Shown here one piece after another: positions 9,027-17,728 of a stretch of 64,000 nt of DNA; the first letter of the stretch is position 1, and each line of letters opens with the position of its first letter. The notes under the pieces are model-generated. The model was given only the letters and a program-made list of their open reading frames with translations. It was not told the DNA's origin and made no database searches. The stretch is from Actinobaculum sp. 313 (lineage in GTDB: Bacteria; Actinomycetota; Actinomycetes; Actinomycetales; Actinomycetaceae), in the NCBI RefSeq assembly GCF_003073475.1, contig NZ_CP029033.1, positions 2,480,001 through 2,544,000 on the forward strand, read 5' to 3'. The translations under genes were made by a program, and so were the position numbers.

Positions 9027-9758
9027 TCATCGAGTCCGGCGCTTGAGGGTCATGGTGGCCAGCAAAAGGGCTATTGCCGCAAATGCCGCCACAACGCCGA
9101 GGCTTGTCCAGTAGTGACCGGTTAGAGTTTCCGACGACGCAACCACATCAAGTGCTTCCACCGACCAACTGGCTGGCATGAAGTTGGACAGCGCACGCAG
9201 CCAACCGGCCATATCATCCCGACTCCCAAACAGTCCGCACAGTAGAATCTGCGGGATAACGAATACTGGCATAAGCTGGACCGCCTGGAACTCACTGCGG
9301 GAGACGGCTGATGCAAACAGGCCCAGCGCAATGCCCACCATGGCGGTTACCAAGGAAAGCAGGAGAACGAAGGCGAGACCGCCGACCAACTGCATATCCA
9401 ACACCCAGTAGCAGAAGCCGGTCATAAGCGTCGACTGCACAACGGCCAACAGCCCAAAGGCTGCGGCATACCCGAGGACGATGTCACCGCGCCGAATCGG
9501 AGAGGCCATGAGTCTCTCCAACGTTCCCGAAGACCGCTCGTGCACAGTGGCGACCGCGGTGAGGAGAAACATAAGGGTCAGTGGCAACACAGCCAGCATT
9601 GTGAGTTCGATACGGGAGACCAGCGGCTCTTCGCCGTCGAACAGTTCATACAGCAACTAGACGAGAACCAAGGGTACGACGGCGACGATTGCCAGGGTTC
9701 TTAGATCGTGCCGAATCTGATGCAAAACTCGGTTGGCAGTGGAAAATGTGAGCCTCAT
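9027..9758 (-). pseudogene. ABC-2 type drug-export permease interrupted by an amber codon
   Basis: The reading frame starts at ATG 9758, overlapping the ATPase stop (ATGA), and would encode about 243 residues, normal for a DrrB-like permease with six membrane helices. Codon 34 is TAG (9659-9657) inside the first membrane helix, between VVPLVLV and LLYELFDG. After it the frame is intact to 9027, including the ABC-2 signature (ERLMASPIRRGDIVLGY). A TTG at 9656 could reinitiate but would yield a pump lacking part of helix 1. It is either a true nonsense mutation or a one-base sequence error; the intact remainder argues for recent or artefactual damage. Confidence 0.85.
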
Positions 9759-10513
9759 GCTGCCTCTCCTTTGATCAGAGCGAGAAATGCCGCGTCAAGA
9801 GTGCTGGTACCCGTCCGGGAGCGAATCTCATCCGGAGTACCGCTGGCGAGGATATGCCCCTGCCGGATGAGGATGAGGTCGTCGCACCGATCAGCTTCGT
9901 CCATCACATGCGAGGAAACAAGGATTGTAACGCCGGTTGCAGCCCGCCCCCGCAGAATGTCCCAGATGCCCTCCCGCAACACCGGGTCAAGCCCAACTGT
10001 CGGTTCATCCAGAAGGAGCAAAGGCGGGTCTCCGATAAGTGCACAGGCCAGTGACACTCGCGAGGCCTGCCCGCCGGAGAGATCGCCGCCCAACTGTCCG
10101 GCGACGCCTGCCAGATCCAGAGTCTCGATTAAGCGGTCGATTGCATGCCGATCAGCGCCTGCTATTTGACTCCAGTACGCTAGATTCTCCCGCACCGTAA
10201 GATCGGCATAGATCGAAGAAGCCTGCGTCATATACCCGATCTGCCGGGAGGCGTCCCGGCTCCCTGCAGGAACTCCATACACGGTGACTTCTCCCGACTC
10301 GATGCGTTGCACTCCCGCAATAGACCGAATGAGAGTGGATTTTCCTGAGCCGGAAGGGCCGAGCAAGCCCGTAATCCTACCCGGAGCAATATCAGCAGAA
10401 AGACCCGGCAGGACGAGGGTGCGCCCCCTCCGAACGTGCAGGCCCCGGATACGCACCGACGCCGTCGTCTCTGCTTCTGTTTCTACTGCTCTGGTAACTA
10501 CTTCTCTCGCCAT
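9755..10513 (-). CDS. ABC transporter ATP-binding protein (drug/antibiotic efflux type)
   Basis: A 252-residue cytoplasmic ATPase with Walker A GPSGSGKST, Q-loop in YMTQASSIY, signature LSGGQ, Walker B LLLLDEPTVGLDP and the H-loop SSHVMDEADR. The wording matches DrrA/CcmA-like exporters that pair with an ABC-2 permease. Its stop overlaps the permease start by four bases, so translation of the two is coupled. About 25 N-terminal residues before the conserved core are variable and no good ribosome site precedes 10513, so the true start may be slightly inside. Confidence 0.93.
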   Translation of the reverse strand: MAREVVTRAVETEAETTASVRIRGLHVRRGRTLVLPGLSADIAPGRITGLLGPSGSGKSTLIRSIAGVQRIESGEVTVYGVPAGSRDASRQIGYMTQASSIYADLTVRENLAYWSQIAGADRHAIDRLIETLDLAGVAGQLGGDLSGGQASRVSLACALIGDPPLLLLDEPTVGLDPVLREGIWDILRGRAATGVTILVSSHVMDEADRCDDLILIRQGHILASGTPDEIRSRTGTSTLDAAFLALIKGEAA

Positions 10514-10660
10514 GCGACCAGCATAGGAAGAGCACGCCGAGCTAACTAGTGTTGATGAATTTCTAGGCAGTCAAATCTGCCCGGAACATAGGGCATTGAA
10601 GAGAGCCCGCGGCTACTGATGAATTTCGTGAGTGCCAGGGCGGTGCCGACGTCGTCCACT

Positions 10661-11293
10661 TCAGCGTGTCCAGTCTCCGAGAGCTCCTTCCAGAGCACCT
10701 AGGCACGCATCAATGAGCGAATAGCGATCATCGTCCGGACAGTCGGCATTGGCCCAGGCCAAACACGCCGCATCGAGGAACCCGAAATACCCCCACAGGG
10801 CATATTCGTGCCGCGGCCACGCCTCCACGCCTAGTAATTCGCGTAACGCCTCGACGTAGCGCGCGCGTGCCTCGCCCCGCACCGCGACGGCTTCGGGAGG
10901 TTCCATTCCTCCGACAAGTGGCGATGCCCAGCCCTGCGGATGCTCAGCGATGTAGGTCAGATAGATCAGCAGCGTTTCTCGCACCTGCTCGCGGGCAGAT
11001 ACATTCCCAAGCCGATCAACCGCCTCGCGCTGTGCGGCGGCGAGTTGTTCAATCTCGCTGCGGACAACCGCCGCATATAGCTGGGCTTTGGAACCGAAGT
11101 AGTGAAATATCAACGCCTGCGAGGTAGCCGCTCGCCGGGCGATGGCCGCCACGGAGACCGTGGAATACGAGCCACTGGCAAAAGCTTCGCGCGCCGCTTT
11201 GAGGATCGCCGTCTTGCGTTCTTCCACGTCCATCCGACGACGCACGTGGTGGGGAGCGCCGTTGTCGGGACCCTCGTGATCGTTGGGGCTCAT
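10661..11293 (-). CDS. TetR-family transcriptional regulator
   Basis: A 210-residue regulator. The ATG at 11293 (MSPNDHEG) is preferred over one at 11329 because it has a GAGAGGAG ribosome site nine bases upstream. The DNA-binding part shows AREAFASGSYSTVSVAAIARRA followed by SQALIFHYFGSKAQLY. It is the first gene of the leftward group TetR, ATPase, permease, TetR, and is the more likely local repressor of the efflux pair because of its position. The ligand is unknown. Confidence 0.9.
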   Translation of the reverse strand: MSPNDHEGPDNGAPHHVRRRMDVEERKTAILKAAREAFASGSYSTVSVAAIARRAATSQALIFHYFGSKAQLYAAVVRSEIEQLAAAQREAVDRLGNVSAREQVRETLLIYLTYIAEHPQGWASPLVGGMEPPEAVAVRGEARARYVEALRELLGVEAWPRHEYALWGYFGFLDAACLAWANADCPDDDRYSLIDACLGALEGALGDWTR

Positions 11294-11938
11294 ACCGCAA
11301 GCTCCTCTCTTCCGGACCGGCATACCCACCGGTGGTTCGGTAGACCGGCTCGCGCAGTTCGTCGTGCGTTGGTCTTGTCCATGCGTGTTGGCCTACTTCC
11401 AGCTGCCGATGTGGCTCATGCGTGTCGCCACAATTCGCCGTGTCGCCACGGATTCCTGCGCGGCGGCACGATTTGCTGTACGGTGGCGTGATTCTCCGTG
11501 TCGCCATAATTCCTGGGAGCACGGTTCCTCGTGTCGCCGCCGTTCAACTACCTGCAATGGTTCCACATTTCCGCCGTGAACCTCATATCCCTGCGCATGC
11601 TTCTAGCCCCTTGGTCGAGTTCGCAGCATCCCAAAAGTCTGCGAGTTAGATCACATTCTCAGTTCTGTTGGAGGTTAACCTTGGGTACAGCCGGAGGCCT
11701 CAACGGTATGGTCGTCGGCGCCATACATCGCACACTTCGTCCTCTGACCTGCAGTAACGCGGTAACGCTACCATCGCAATGCACAACATCTCATATCGGT
11801 TGCACTTCATCCGGCTTCCTTCCGGGAGTCTGGTGATCCATTCCGCAATCACCCAGCGTCTGTTATGATTCATTCACAGCGGAATACCTGTTCTAGTTTT
11901 CTCACTGCTCATTTCTCACTTCGGAATAGGAGACTCAT
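11294..11938. other. Intergenic gap upstream of the type VII toxin locus
   Basis: 645 bases between the divergent TetR gene and the EspC-like gene. No gene is convincing on either strand. Positions 11420-11545 hold short imperfect repeats (see that entry). The right third becomes AT-rich (GTTATGATTCATTCACAG near 11861-11878) and ends in AGGAGA before the ATG at 11939, so the promoter of the toxin operon is expected here. Confidence 0.5.
11420..11545 (+). repeat. Imperfect CGTGTCGCCA short repeats
   Basis: The motif CGTGTCGCCAC/TA/GATTC appears near 11421, 11439 and 11497, with a weaker copy near 11530. Copies are unevenly spaced (18, 58 and 33 bases). This is a degenerate cluster with no coding sense; it could be a binding-site array for the divergent TetR gene or simply a decayed repeat. 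Confidence 0.6.
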
Positions 11939-12367
11939 ATGGGTGACATTAGGCTCGACGTGGACCAGATGGAGAATCTGCGCGCACATCTGCTCACTGT
12001 CGGAGACGATCTGAGATCGGGGACTTCTCCTCAGGTTCCGGGATCCGGTTTGGGTTTTCCGAGTCTGCAGGATTCTGCGGCCACTTTTGGCGAAGCACAC
12101 CAGGAACGTGTTACGCAGGCCGCCGCGTGGTGTGAGAAGACAGCCGACGCGGTGGACTACACGGCGAAGTTTGTAGGCCAGACTGACGAGGATGTGGCAC
12201 GTGACTGGGCGCAAAGGAATTCCGTCCTCTCAACGCTACCCCCGGGTATCTCGCCCTTCACCCCCGGTCTTGTCTTGGCAGTTCCGGCGCAGCTTGCACG
12301 GGCACACGCCACCGGGGAATCGCCCTGGTCACAGATCTTCACCGGCAACGATCACCGCGACCACTAG
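11939..12367 (+). CDS. EspC-like type VII secretion partner protein
   Basis: A 142-residue protein. Residues 1-85 (MGDIRLDVDQMENLRAHLL onward) match the style of EspC/DUF2580-type proteins: a short strand, then two long helices, and a hydrophobic C-terminal third (GLVLAVPAQLARA). The ribosome site AGGAGA precedes the ATG. It sits nine bases before the WXG-calpain gene, the usual place for a small helical protein that pairs with or chaperones a type VII effector. It has no enzyme motif. The role as secretion partner is inference from family and context. Confidence 0.75.
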   Translation: MGDIRLDVDQMENLRAHLLTVGDDLRSGTSPQVPGSGLGFPSLQDSAATFGEAHQERVTQAAAWCEKTADAVDYTAKFVGQTDEDVARDWAQRNSVLSTLPPGISPFTPGLVLAVPAQLARAHATGESPWSQIFTGNDHRDH

Positions 12368-12376
12368 GAATGCCTC

Positions 12377-13696
12377 ATGTCGTATTTCAGTAACTTGATT
12401 GGGGATGTGCCGGGCGACCCGGCCGAGGTGGCCCGCTATGCGCGAGAAGTCCGCACGGCCGGGGAGGAAGCCGAGCAGGCCCATGGCGATCTGCGCTACG
12501 GCGAACGGATGACTCCCGATTGGTACGGCGCATCTGCCGACGCCTTTCAGTCCGCCATGTCCGAACAGAAGTCGGCCGTTGCACGCTTAGAAGGAGGCCT
12601 GGGGAAGGCGGCGAGCTCCCTGGAGAATTACGGCTATATCATGGCCGAGTACAAGCGACTCGCGGCCAATGTGCAGGCCGAGTTGGAGGCGCTGGATGCG
12701 CAGCTCGCCAGCGCCTCGGCATTGGAGTTTGTTCCCACCTACCTTCAGCTGCTTCCGCAAGTCACCTTTCTGCTGGAGGATTACAATCGGTACCTCACCT
12801 CGCTGGAGGAGGCGGCCGAGCAGTGCGGTGCCGAGTTGCGCAACTCACTGGATATTGAGCCGGTCAACTACAACGCCAGTGGTGTGGATGTCGGTTCACA
12901 AGAGCCCTTGAGCCAAGAAGACATTGAGCGAATCAACGGCCAGTTGCTACACATGGATCCGGAAGAAATCGAGCAACACATGATCGGAGACTGCACCTAT
13001 CTGGCCAGCTTGGCCTCGGTGATGCAGTATCCGGAGGGGCGGGAATGGCTCGCCTCCTGCATTACTCCGCACTATGACGCTAGTGGAAAGCAGGACGGCT
13101 ACCTGGTGACGATTTATGACGACCCCCTGAACCCGGACGCCGACGCCGAGCAGCAAGTGCTCGTCACCGACATCTACACCAGGGGTGCTACAGGACGCAG
13201 CTACCAGACCAGTGTTGCATCGATTTTCGAGTCCGCCTACGGTCAACTGCACCCCGGCGGCACCCTGGGCGGCCCAGCCGGTATGAGTGGCACCTCCGGC
13301 CCCGAGGTATTGAAAGATATCACCGGCATGGAGGCTACATCAATCCTCGGCTCAGGCAACGCTTATGGGGCCGCCGAGCGCGCCGAGATTATCGACGCTA
13401 GCAGAAGCCACCGTCCCGCCATCGCTTCGACCACCGTCGTTCCAGACGGCACTTTCGATAGCGACGGCAAAGCGCTTGTTACTGCATCTTTACCGGATGG
13501 AAGCCAACAGGAGATCTACCTGTACGGCTCGCACGCCTACACCGTCGTCTCTGCCGACGCCTCTGGTGTGACGCTTCGCAATCCCTGGGGGCGAAATGGA
13601 ACTCCAAGCGGCGACGATGCGGACGGCACCTTCCACCTATCTTGGGCAGAATTTGAACAGTATTACGGCCAGGTCGACATAGGAACCATTCCATGA
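12377..13696 (+). CDS. Type VII secretion effector: WXG-like domain fused to calpain-like cysteine protease
   Basis: A 439-residue predicted toxin. Residues 1-160 form a helical hairpin with a WYG motif at 49-51 and a YxxxE export-like motif (YIMAE, 87-91), as in WXG100/LXG effectors. Residues about 190-439 match the calpain (C2) protease fold: catalytic Cys206 in IGDCTYLASLAS, His386 in GSHAYTVV and Asn402 in LRNPWGRNG, ending with a FHLSWAEFEQYY segment typical of calpain cores. All three catalytic residues are present, so activity is likely. No signal peptide is present, as expected for type VII export. The stop overlaps the next gene by four bases (ATGA), linking it to a probable immunity gene. 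Confidence 0.85.
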   Translation: MSYFSNLIGDVPGDPAEVARYAREVRTAGEEAEQAHGDLRYGERMTPDWYGASADAFQSAMSEQKSAVARLEGGLGKAASSLENYGYIMAEYKRLAANVQAELEALDAQLASASALEFVPTYLQLLPQVTFLLEDYNRYLTSLEEAAEQCGAELRNSLDIEPVNYNASGVDVGSQEPLSQEDIERINGQLLHMDPEEIEQHMIGDCTYLASLASVMQYPEGREWLASCITPHYDASGKQDGYLVTIYDDPLNPDADAEQQVLVTDIYTRGATGRSYQTSVASIFESAYGQLHPGGTLGGPAGMSGTSGPEVLKDITGMEATSILGSGNAYGAAERAEIIDASRSHRPAIASTTVVPDGTFDSDGKALVTASLPDGSQQEIYLYGSHAYTVVSADASGVTLRNPWGRNGTPSGDDADGTFHLSWAEFEQYYGQVDIGTIP

Positions 13697-14025
13697 AGCA
13701 CCCCACCGGCATTCTCATCCCCATTCAAGAGAACACTCTTCTTCATCTCGGCGTTGCCCCGAACGGGCCCAGCTACACCGTATCCGGCGTGCGGGTTGAG
13801 CACGGCACCCAGCAAGCACATATTCGGAGCGGGAACGGTCGCGCTCGTATCGACCAGACCCTGCAGGTCGGAGAGTCGGTTACCCATCCCAGAGTCGGGA
13901 CCTTCACCTTGGTGCATATTCGCGTGCATATTCGCACTCCCGGCCGCACCGGGGGAGGTGGGATTGCCACCTTCGCCTTCGAACCCGCACCCGGATTCAC
14001 CATCAACCCTGCACTTCTCAGCTGA
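13693..14025 (+). CDS. Putative cytoplasmic immunity protein of the calpain toxin (Cys-free)
   Basis: A 110-residue protein translationally coupled to the toxin (ATGA overlap), the classical arrangement for immunity genes. It has no signal peptide and no cysteine. It aligns over its full length with the C-terminal domain of the downstream lipoproteins: YTVSGVR, then QTLQVGESVTHPRVGTFTL, then FEPAPGF. That block looks like a beta-rich domain and could act as a protease inhibitor, but no named inhibitor family was recognised. Function is inferred from position and homology to its neighbours. Confidence 0.7.
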   Translation: MKHPTGILIPIQENTLLHLGVAPNGPSYTVSGVRVEHGTQQAHIRSGNGRARIDQTLQVGESVTHPRVGTFTLVHIRVHIRTPGRTGGGGIATFAFEPAPGFTINPALLS

Positions 14026-14062
14026 CTAGTCGCGGAGCACATCTTGAAGAAAGAGGCGAATC

Positions 14063-14647
14063 ATGAGACGCACACTGACCGCCCTGGCCGGGCTCCTGCT
14101 GGGCCTAGCCGCCTGCGGCTGGCAGGCCAGCCAGGAGACCACCCCGAGCACACCCACCAGCTCAACCACTACCCCGGACCGCACACCAACCACCCCACCC
14201 ACACCGATCACAATCCCACCGGACAAGGCCGCCTGCACCAACGGCATACCTTTCGGCATCAGCGAAGGAACCCGCTCCCAGCTTAGCGTCCCCCCAGACG
14301 ACATGAGCTACACCGTCTCTGGCGTGCGTATTGAAAACGGCATCAGGAGAGCCAATATCAGCGGCGGCAACACCGCCAGCGGCATCAATCAAGACCTTCA
14401 GGTCGGGGAGTCTGTCACCCAGCCCGGCGTCGGTACCTTCACCCTTGTCGGCATCAACCCCTGGACCACTACCCCACGACCTACTGGTTTCGGCGGCTCG
14501 GCAAGTTTCTGTTTCGAGCCCGAACCCGGATTTGAGATCGACCCTTGCCTCGTGAAGGAAATGTTCACCGGAGAGACCCTCCCGCCGAATATCCCCTCAC
14601 CAGCCGCAGACGAACCACGCTGCCCCGACCCAACCGACGAACCATAA
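14063..14647 (+). CDS. Lipoprotein with the same domain as the putative immunity protein
   Basis: A 194-residue lipoprotein. The signal peptide ends in the lipobox LAAC (mature Cys near 18), followed by a Thr/Pro linker and a domain of about 105 residues homologous to the 13693 protein (YTVSGVRIE, LQVGESVTQPGVGTFTL, CFEPEPGFEIDPC). It carries four extra cysteines (AACTNG, FCFEP, DPCLV, PRCPD) where the cytoplasmic copy has Ala or nothing, consistent with disulfides outside the cell. It is probably a surface-exposed second guard against toxin from sister cells; this is inference. Confidence 0.75.
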   Translation: MRRTLTALAGLLLGLAACGWQASQETTPSTPTSSTTTPDRTPTTPPTPITIPPDKAACTNGIPFGISEGTRSQLSVPPDDMSYTVSGVRIENGIRRANISGGNTASGINQDLQVGESVTQPGVGTFTLVGINPWTTTPRPTGFGGSASFCFEPEPGFEIDPCLVKEMFTGETLPPNIPSPAADEPRCPDPTDEP

Positions 14648-14652
14648 GAACC

Positions 14653-15240
14653 ATGAGAACCATCAGACGGACACTTACCACCCTGACCGGGCTCCTATTG
14701 GGGCTCGCCGCCTGCGGCTGGCAGGCCAGCCAGGAGACCACGTCGACTAGCTCGGCCACCACCCCGGACCACACACCAACCACCCCACGCACACCCATCA
14801 CCATCCCACCAGACAAGGCCGCCTGCACCAACGGGATCCCCGTCGGCCTGATAGAACGGACCCGCTTCCAACTTGGCGCCCCCTGACACCGCCAACTACA
14901 CGGTCTCCGGCGTGCGTATTGAAAACGGCATCAGAAAAGCGACGATCAGCGGAGGCCGCAAGACCGACGGCATCAATAAGACGCTCCAGGTGGGGGAGTC
15001 CGTGTCCCATCCCGGAGTTGGTACCTTCACTCTCCTCTCCATCACCCAGAAGAAGATGATCGCGATCCAGAACTCATCGGCTCTGGCGGTTCCGCCGGTT
15101 TCTGTTTCGAACCCGAACCCGGATTCGAGATCGACCCCTGCCTCCTAAAACAAATATCAACCCGGCAAACCCTCCCACCCAACATCCCCTCACCAGCAAC
15201 GGACGAACCACGCTGCCCCGACCCAACAGACGAACCATAA
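14653..15240 (+). pseudogene. Third copy of the immunity-like lipoprotein, frameshifted
   Basis: A tandem duplicate of the 14063 gene, starting at ATG 14653 six bases after its stop. The signal peptide, lipobox (LAAC) and linker are intact. The frame then breaks in a C run near 14880-14884 (stop at 14884-14886), continues in another frame (NYTVSGVRIENGIRKATI), and returns to the original frame near 15060-15080 (FCFEPEPGFEIDPCL) up to TAA 15238-15240. The net change keeps frame, so two compensating indels occurred. The product would be truncated. Middle residues have diverged more than the rest. Confidence 0.8.
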
Positions 15241-15266
15241 GAACCATGAGACGCACACTCGCCGCC
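15229..15266 (+). repeat. Duplication boundary with stump of a fourth lipoprotein copy
   Basis: The 23 bases GACGAACCATAAGAACCATG plus AGA at 15229-15251 are identical to 14636-14658, the junction between copies two and three. They are followed by ACGCACACTCGCCGCC, which matches the start of the 14063 gene. A fourth copy therefore once began at 15246 and has been cut off after about seven codons. Confidence 0.8.
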
Positions 15267-15449
15267 CCACCAGCGAACCAGAGGAATCCTATAAACCAAA
15301 CCCCACCAACACCTGACCGTCCGACCACCAGTTCCGCACGTCATTCTTTCCTCCCCCTATCCGCACGTTTGTCTTTTCTCCTCGCCCACAGTGCGCTACA
15401 CTCGAAGTGTTATTGAGTCGCAGTCAATAAGGATGGAGCTGGTTGTCAC

Positions 15450-16687
15450 ATGACTCTTCTAACCGACGGTATCTGGTGGCACGTATACCCCTCGGTGCGC
15501 TCGGCGCCCCCATTCGGAATCGCCCAGCAGAAGCAGCCCCAGAAGTCACACACCGGTTTGCACACTTGGAGGCGTGGCTCGACTACGCCATCGAACTCGG
15601 CTGCTCCGGCATCATCCTCGGCCCAATCTTTGACTCTATATCCCATGGGTATGACACCCTCGACCACTTCCGGATTGACCCGCGCCTGGGCGATGACGCC
15701 GATTTCGACCACTTCGTCAGCGCGTGCCAGCAACGGGGGCTATCTCTTATGCTCGACGGCGTTTTCAACCATGTGGCAGCCACCCATCCACGCGCGGACG
15801 AACTGGTCTCTGACTCCTCCGGCTGGGAGGGACACAGCGAACTCGTCACTCTTGACCACTCCAGCGAAACAATCCGCGCACTGGTCACGGACGTCATGCT
15901 TCACTGGCTTCGCCGCGGAATCGCCGGCTGGCGGCTCGACGTCGCCTATTCCGTACCTACCGACTTCTGGCGCGATGTTACGCAGCGAGTGCGATCTGAA
16001 TTCCCCCGTGCGTTATTCCTCGGGGAAGTCATCCACGGTGACTACGCAGGGTTCATACGCGAAAGCACTCTTGACACACTCACCCAGTACGAACTGTGGA
16101 AGGCAATCTGGAGTTCACTCAAAGAGGCCAACTTCTGGGAACTGGAATGGACGTTGCGGCGCCACAACGAACTGCTAGAAACCTTCATCCCGCAAACCTT
16201 CATCGGCAATCACGACGTCACACGTATTGCTACCGAGGTAGGAGAGGAGAAAGCGGCATTAGCCGCAGCAATCCTCTTCACTCTACCCGGCATGCCCTCC
16301 GTATACTACGGGGACGAGCAGGGTTTCCGAGGCCGCAAGTTGGAAAGCTACCACGCCGACGACGAAATCCGCACCCCCTTGCCCGCATCGCCCGCCGAGC
16401 TCTACCCACACGGCCAGTGGATGTATCGGCTCTATCAGGAACTCATCGGCTTACGGCGGCGCCATCACTGGCTCGCAAACGGTCGAGTTGAGGTAGTCGG
16501 CAAAGATAACCTGTGGATCGAGTACACGATCCATCCGTCCGATGGCACCAGCGGGGGCCTACGGGTGCGCGTCCAACTCGACCCACGCCCCGAAGTCTGG
16601 ATTGTCGACGACGTCGACCTGCCCGAGGCAACCGCAGCACCGTGGGATGCCGCTCGCGCATCCCCCTTCCACTGGGCAGGTGCCTGA
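15450..16687 (+). pseudogene. Glycoside hydrolase family 13 (alpha-amylase-like), frameshifted near the start
   Basis: The product would be about 412 residues. The first codons (MTLLTDGIWWHVYP from ATG 15450) are the usual first strand of a GH13 barrel, but the barrel continues (LGALGAPIRN) in a different frame, so one base is missing in the C run near 15488. The rest is intact and has all GH13 catalytic residues: Asp in GWRLDVAY, Glu in FLGEVIHG, Asp in FIGNHDVTR. No signal peptide, so it would act on cytoplasmic maltodextrins. A TTG at 15443 with GGAG five bases upstream lies in the downstream frame and could rescue translation with an altered N terminus of about 16 residues. Confidence 0.85.
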
Positions 16688-16753
16688 GTTTCGTGCTCCC
16701 GACGTACACACTCTGCGCATTGAGAACCCGTGCGAAGCGGGTAGTAGTCTCGG

Positions 16754-17728
16754 TCACCGCAGCAGTCCAACTGCCTCGCGGATGCGTGCCTCACTCGGGC
16801 AGGTAGCCGGGCCATAGGCGGTGGTGGAAAGCGCGCCGGCCACATTCGCCCAGCGCAGGGCCTCCGCCAGGTCCATGCCACGTGCCAGAGCCGCGCACAG
16901 CACTCCCGAGTGCGCATCCCCGGCACCGTTCGAATCCACCGCCTGAACGGGCAACGGCGGGAAGTGAACCGCTTCCCCGCCGTCGACGCAGTACCATGCT
17001 CCCAAAGAGCCGGCCCGCACAAGCACTTCCCCCAACCGGGACGATAACGCCCGTGCCCGAGTCGCCTCCGGTGCCACCACTGCATCGCTACCGCTCGATG
17101 CCGCTTCCCCAGCCTCCTCGATCCCCAGGCGCTGTGCCAAAATCGCTGCTTCACGTTCGTTCACCGACCACAGCGGATGCAGTCCGGAGATTTTCTCCAA
17201 GGCCTCAAGCGGTGCCTCGCCGACCACCGGAGACACATCGAAAACCACGCGGCAGGGCACAGTTCCCGTCAACCGTTCCACCAAACGTTCCAATGACCTG
17301 CGATTCCCGGAGTTCTCCAGGGAGTAACCGCTGATATACAGCACGTCGTCCGCTTCGAACGCCAAGGCGTCAAAGGCGTCAAGCGGGTCGCGGGTCTCGG
17401 CGCCCCGGATGGAGATGAATGTCCGCTCGGCATTCGCATCCGTGATTGCCACGCAATAGCCGAGGTCACCCGGCACATACGCACCCACATGCCGCACACC
17501 GATAGCCGAAAGCTCCTCAACCGCCACCTCGGTGAACGGTCCCGATCCCGTAGTCCCGGCAAACACCGTCTCCACTTTGAGCTGCCGTGCGGCGTACAGC
17601 ACGTTGTAGCCTCCTCCGGCGTGCATGTCGGCGTCGTCGGCAAACACGTCACCGCCCGGTTCCGGCAACGCCTTCAACCGCAGCGTCAAGTCAATAACAA
17701 CCTGTCCGGTATGAATCACTCGACCCAT
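16754..17728 (-). CDS. PfkB-family carbohydrate/nucleoside kinase
   Basis: A 324-residue ribokinase-fold kinase. The N-terminal GGG motif of the sugar site (MHAGGGYNVLYAAR) and the C-terminal signature with catalytic Asp (VDSNGAGDAHSGVL) are both present. It is the third gene of a leftward operon after an ADP-ribosylglycohydrolase and a DJ-1 protein, overlapping the latter by 13 bases. E. coli yegU/yegV pair the same two enzyme families, which suggests phosphorylation of a ribosyl or nucleoside-derived product released upstream. The substrate is not known. Confidence 0.9.
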   Translation of the reverse strand: MGRVIHTGQVVIDLTLRLKALPEPGGDVFADDADMHAGGGYNVLYAARQLKVETVFAGTTGSGPFTEVAVEELSAIGVRHVGAYVPGDLGYCVAITDANAERTFISIRGAETRDPLDAFDALAFEADDVLYISGYSLENSGNRRSLERLVERLTGTVPCRVVFDVSPVVGEAPLEALEKISGLHPLWSVNEREAAILAQRLGIEEAGEAASSGSDAVVAPEATRARALSSRLGEVLVRAGSLGAWYCVDGGEAVHFPPLPVQAVDSNGAGDAHSGVLCAALARGMDLAEALRWANVAGALSTTAYGPATCPSEARIREAVGLLR

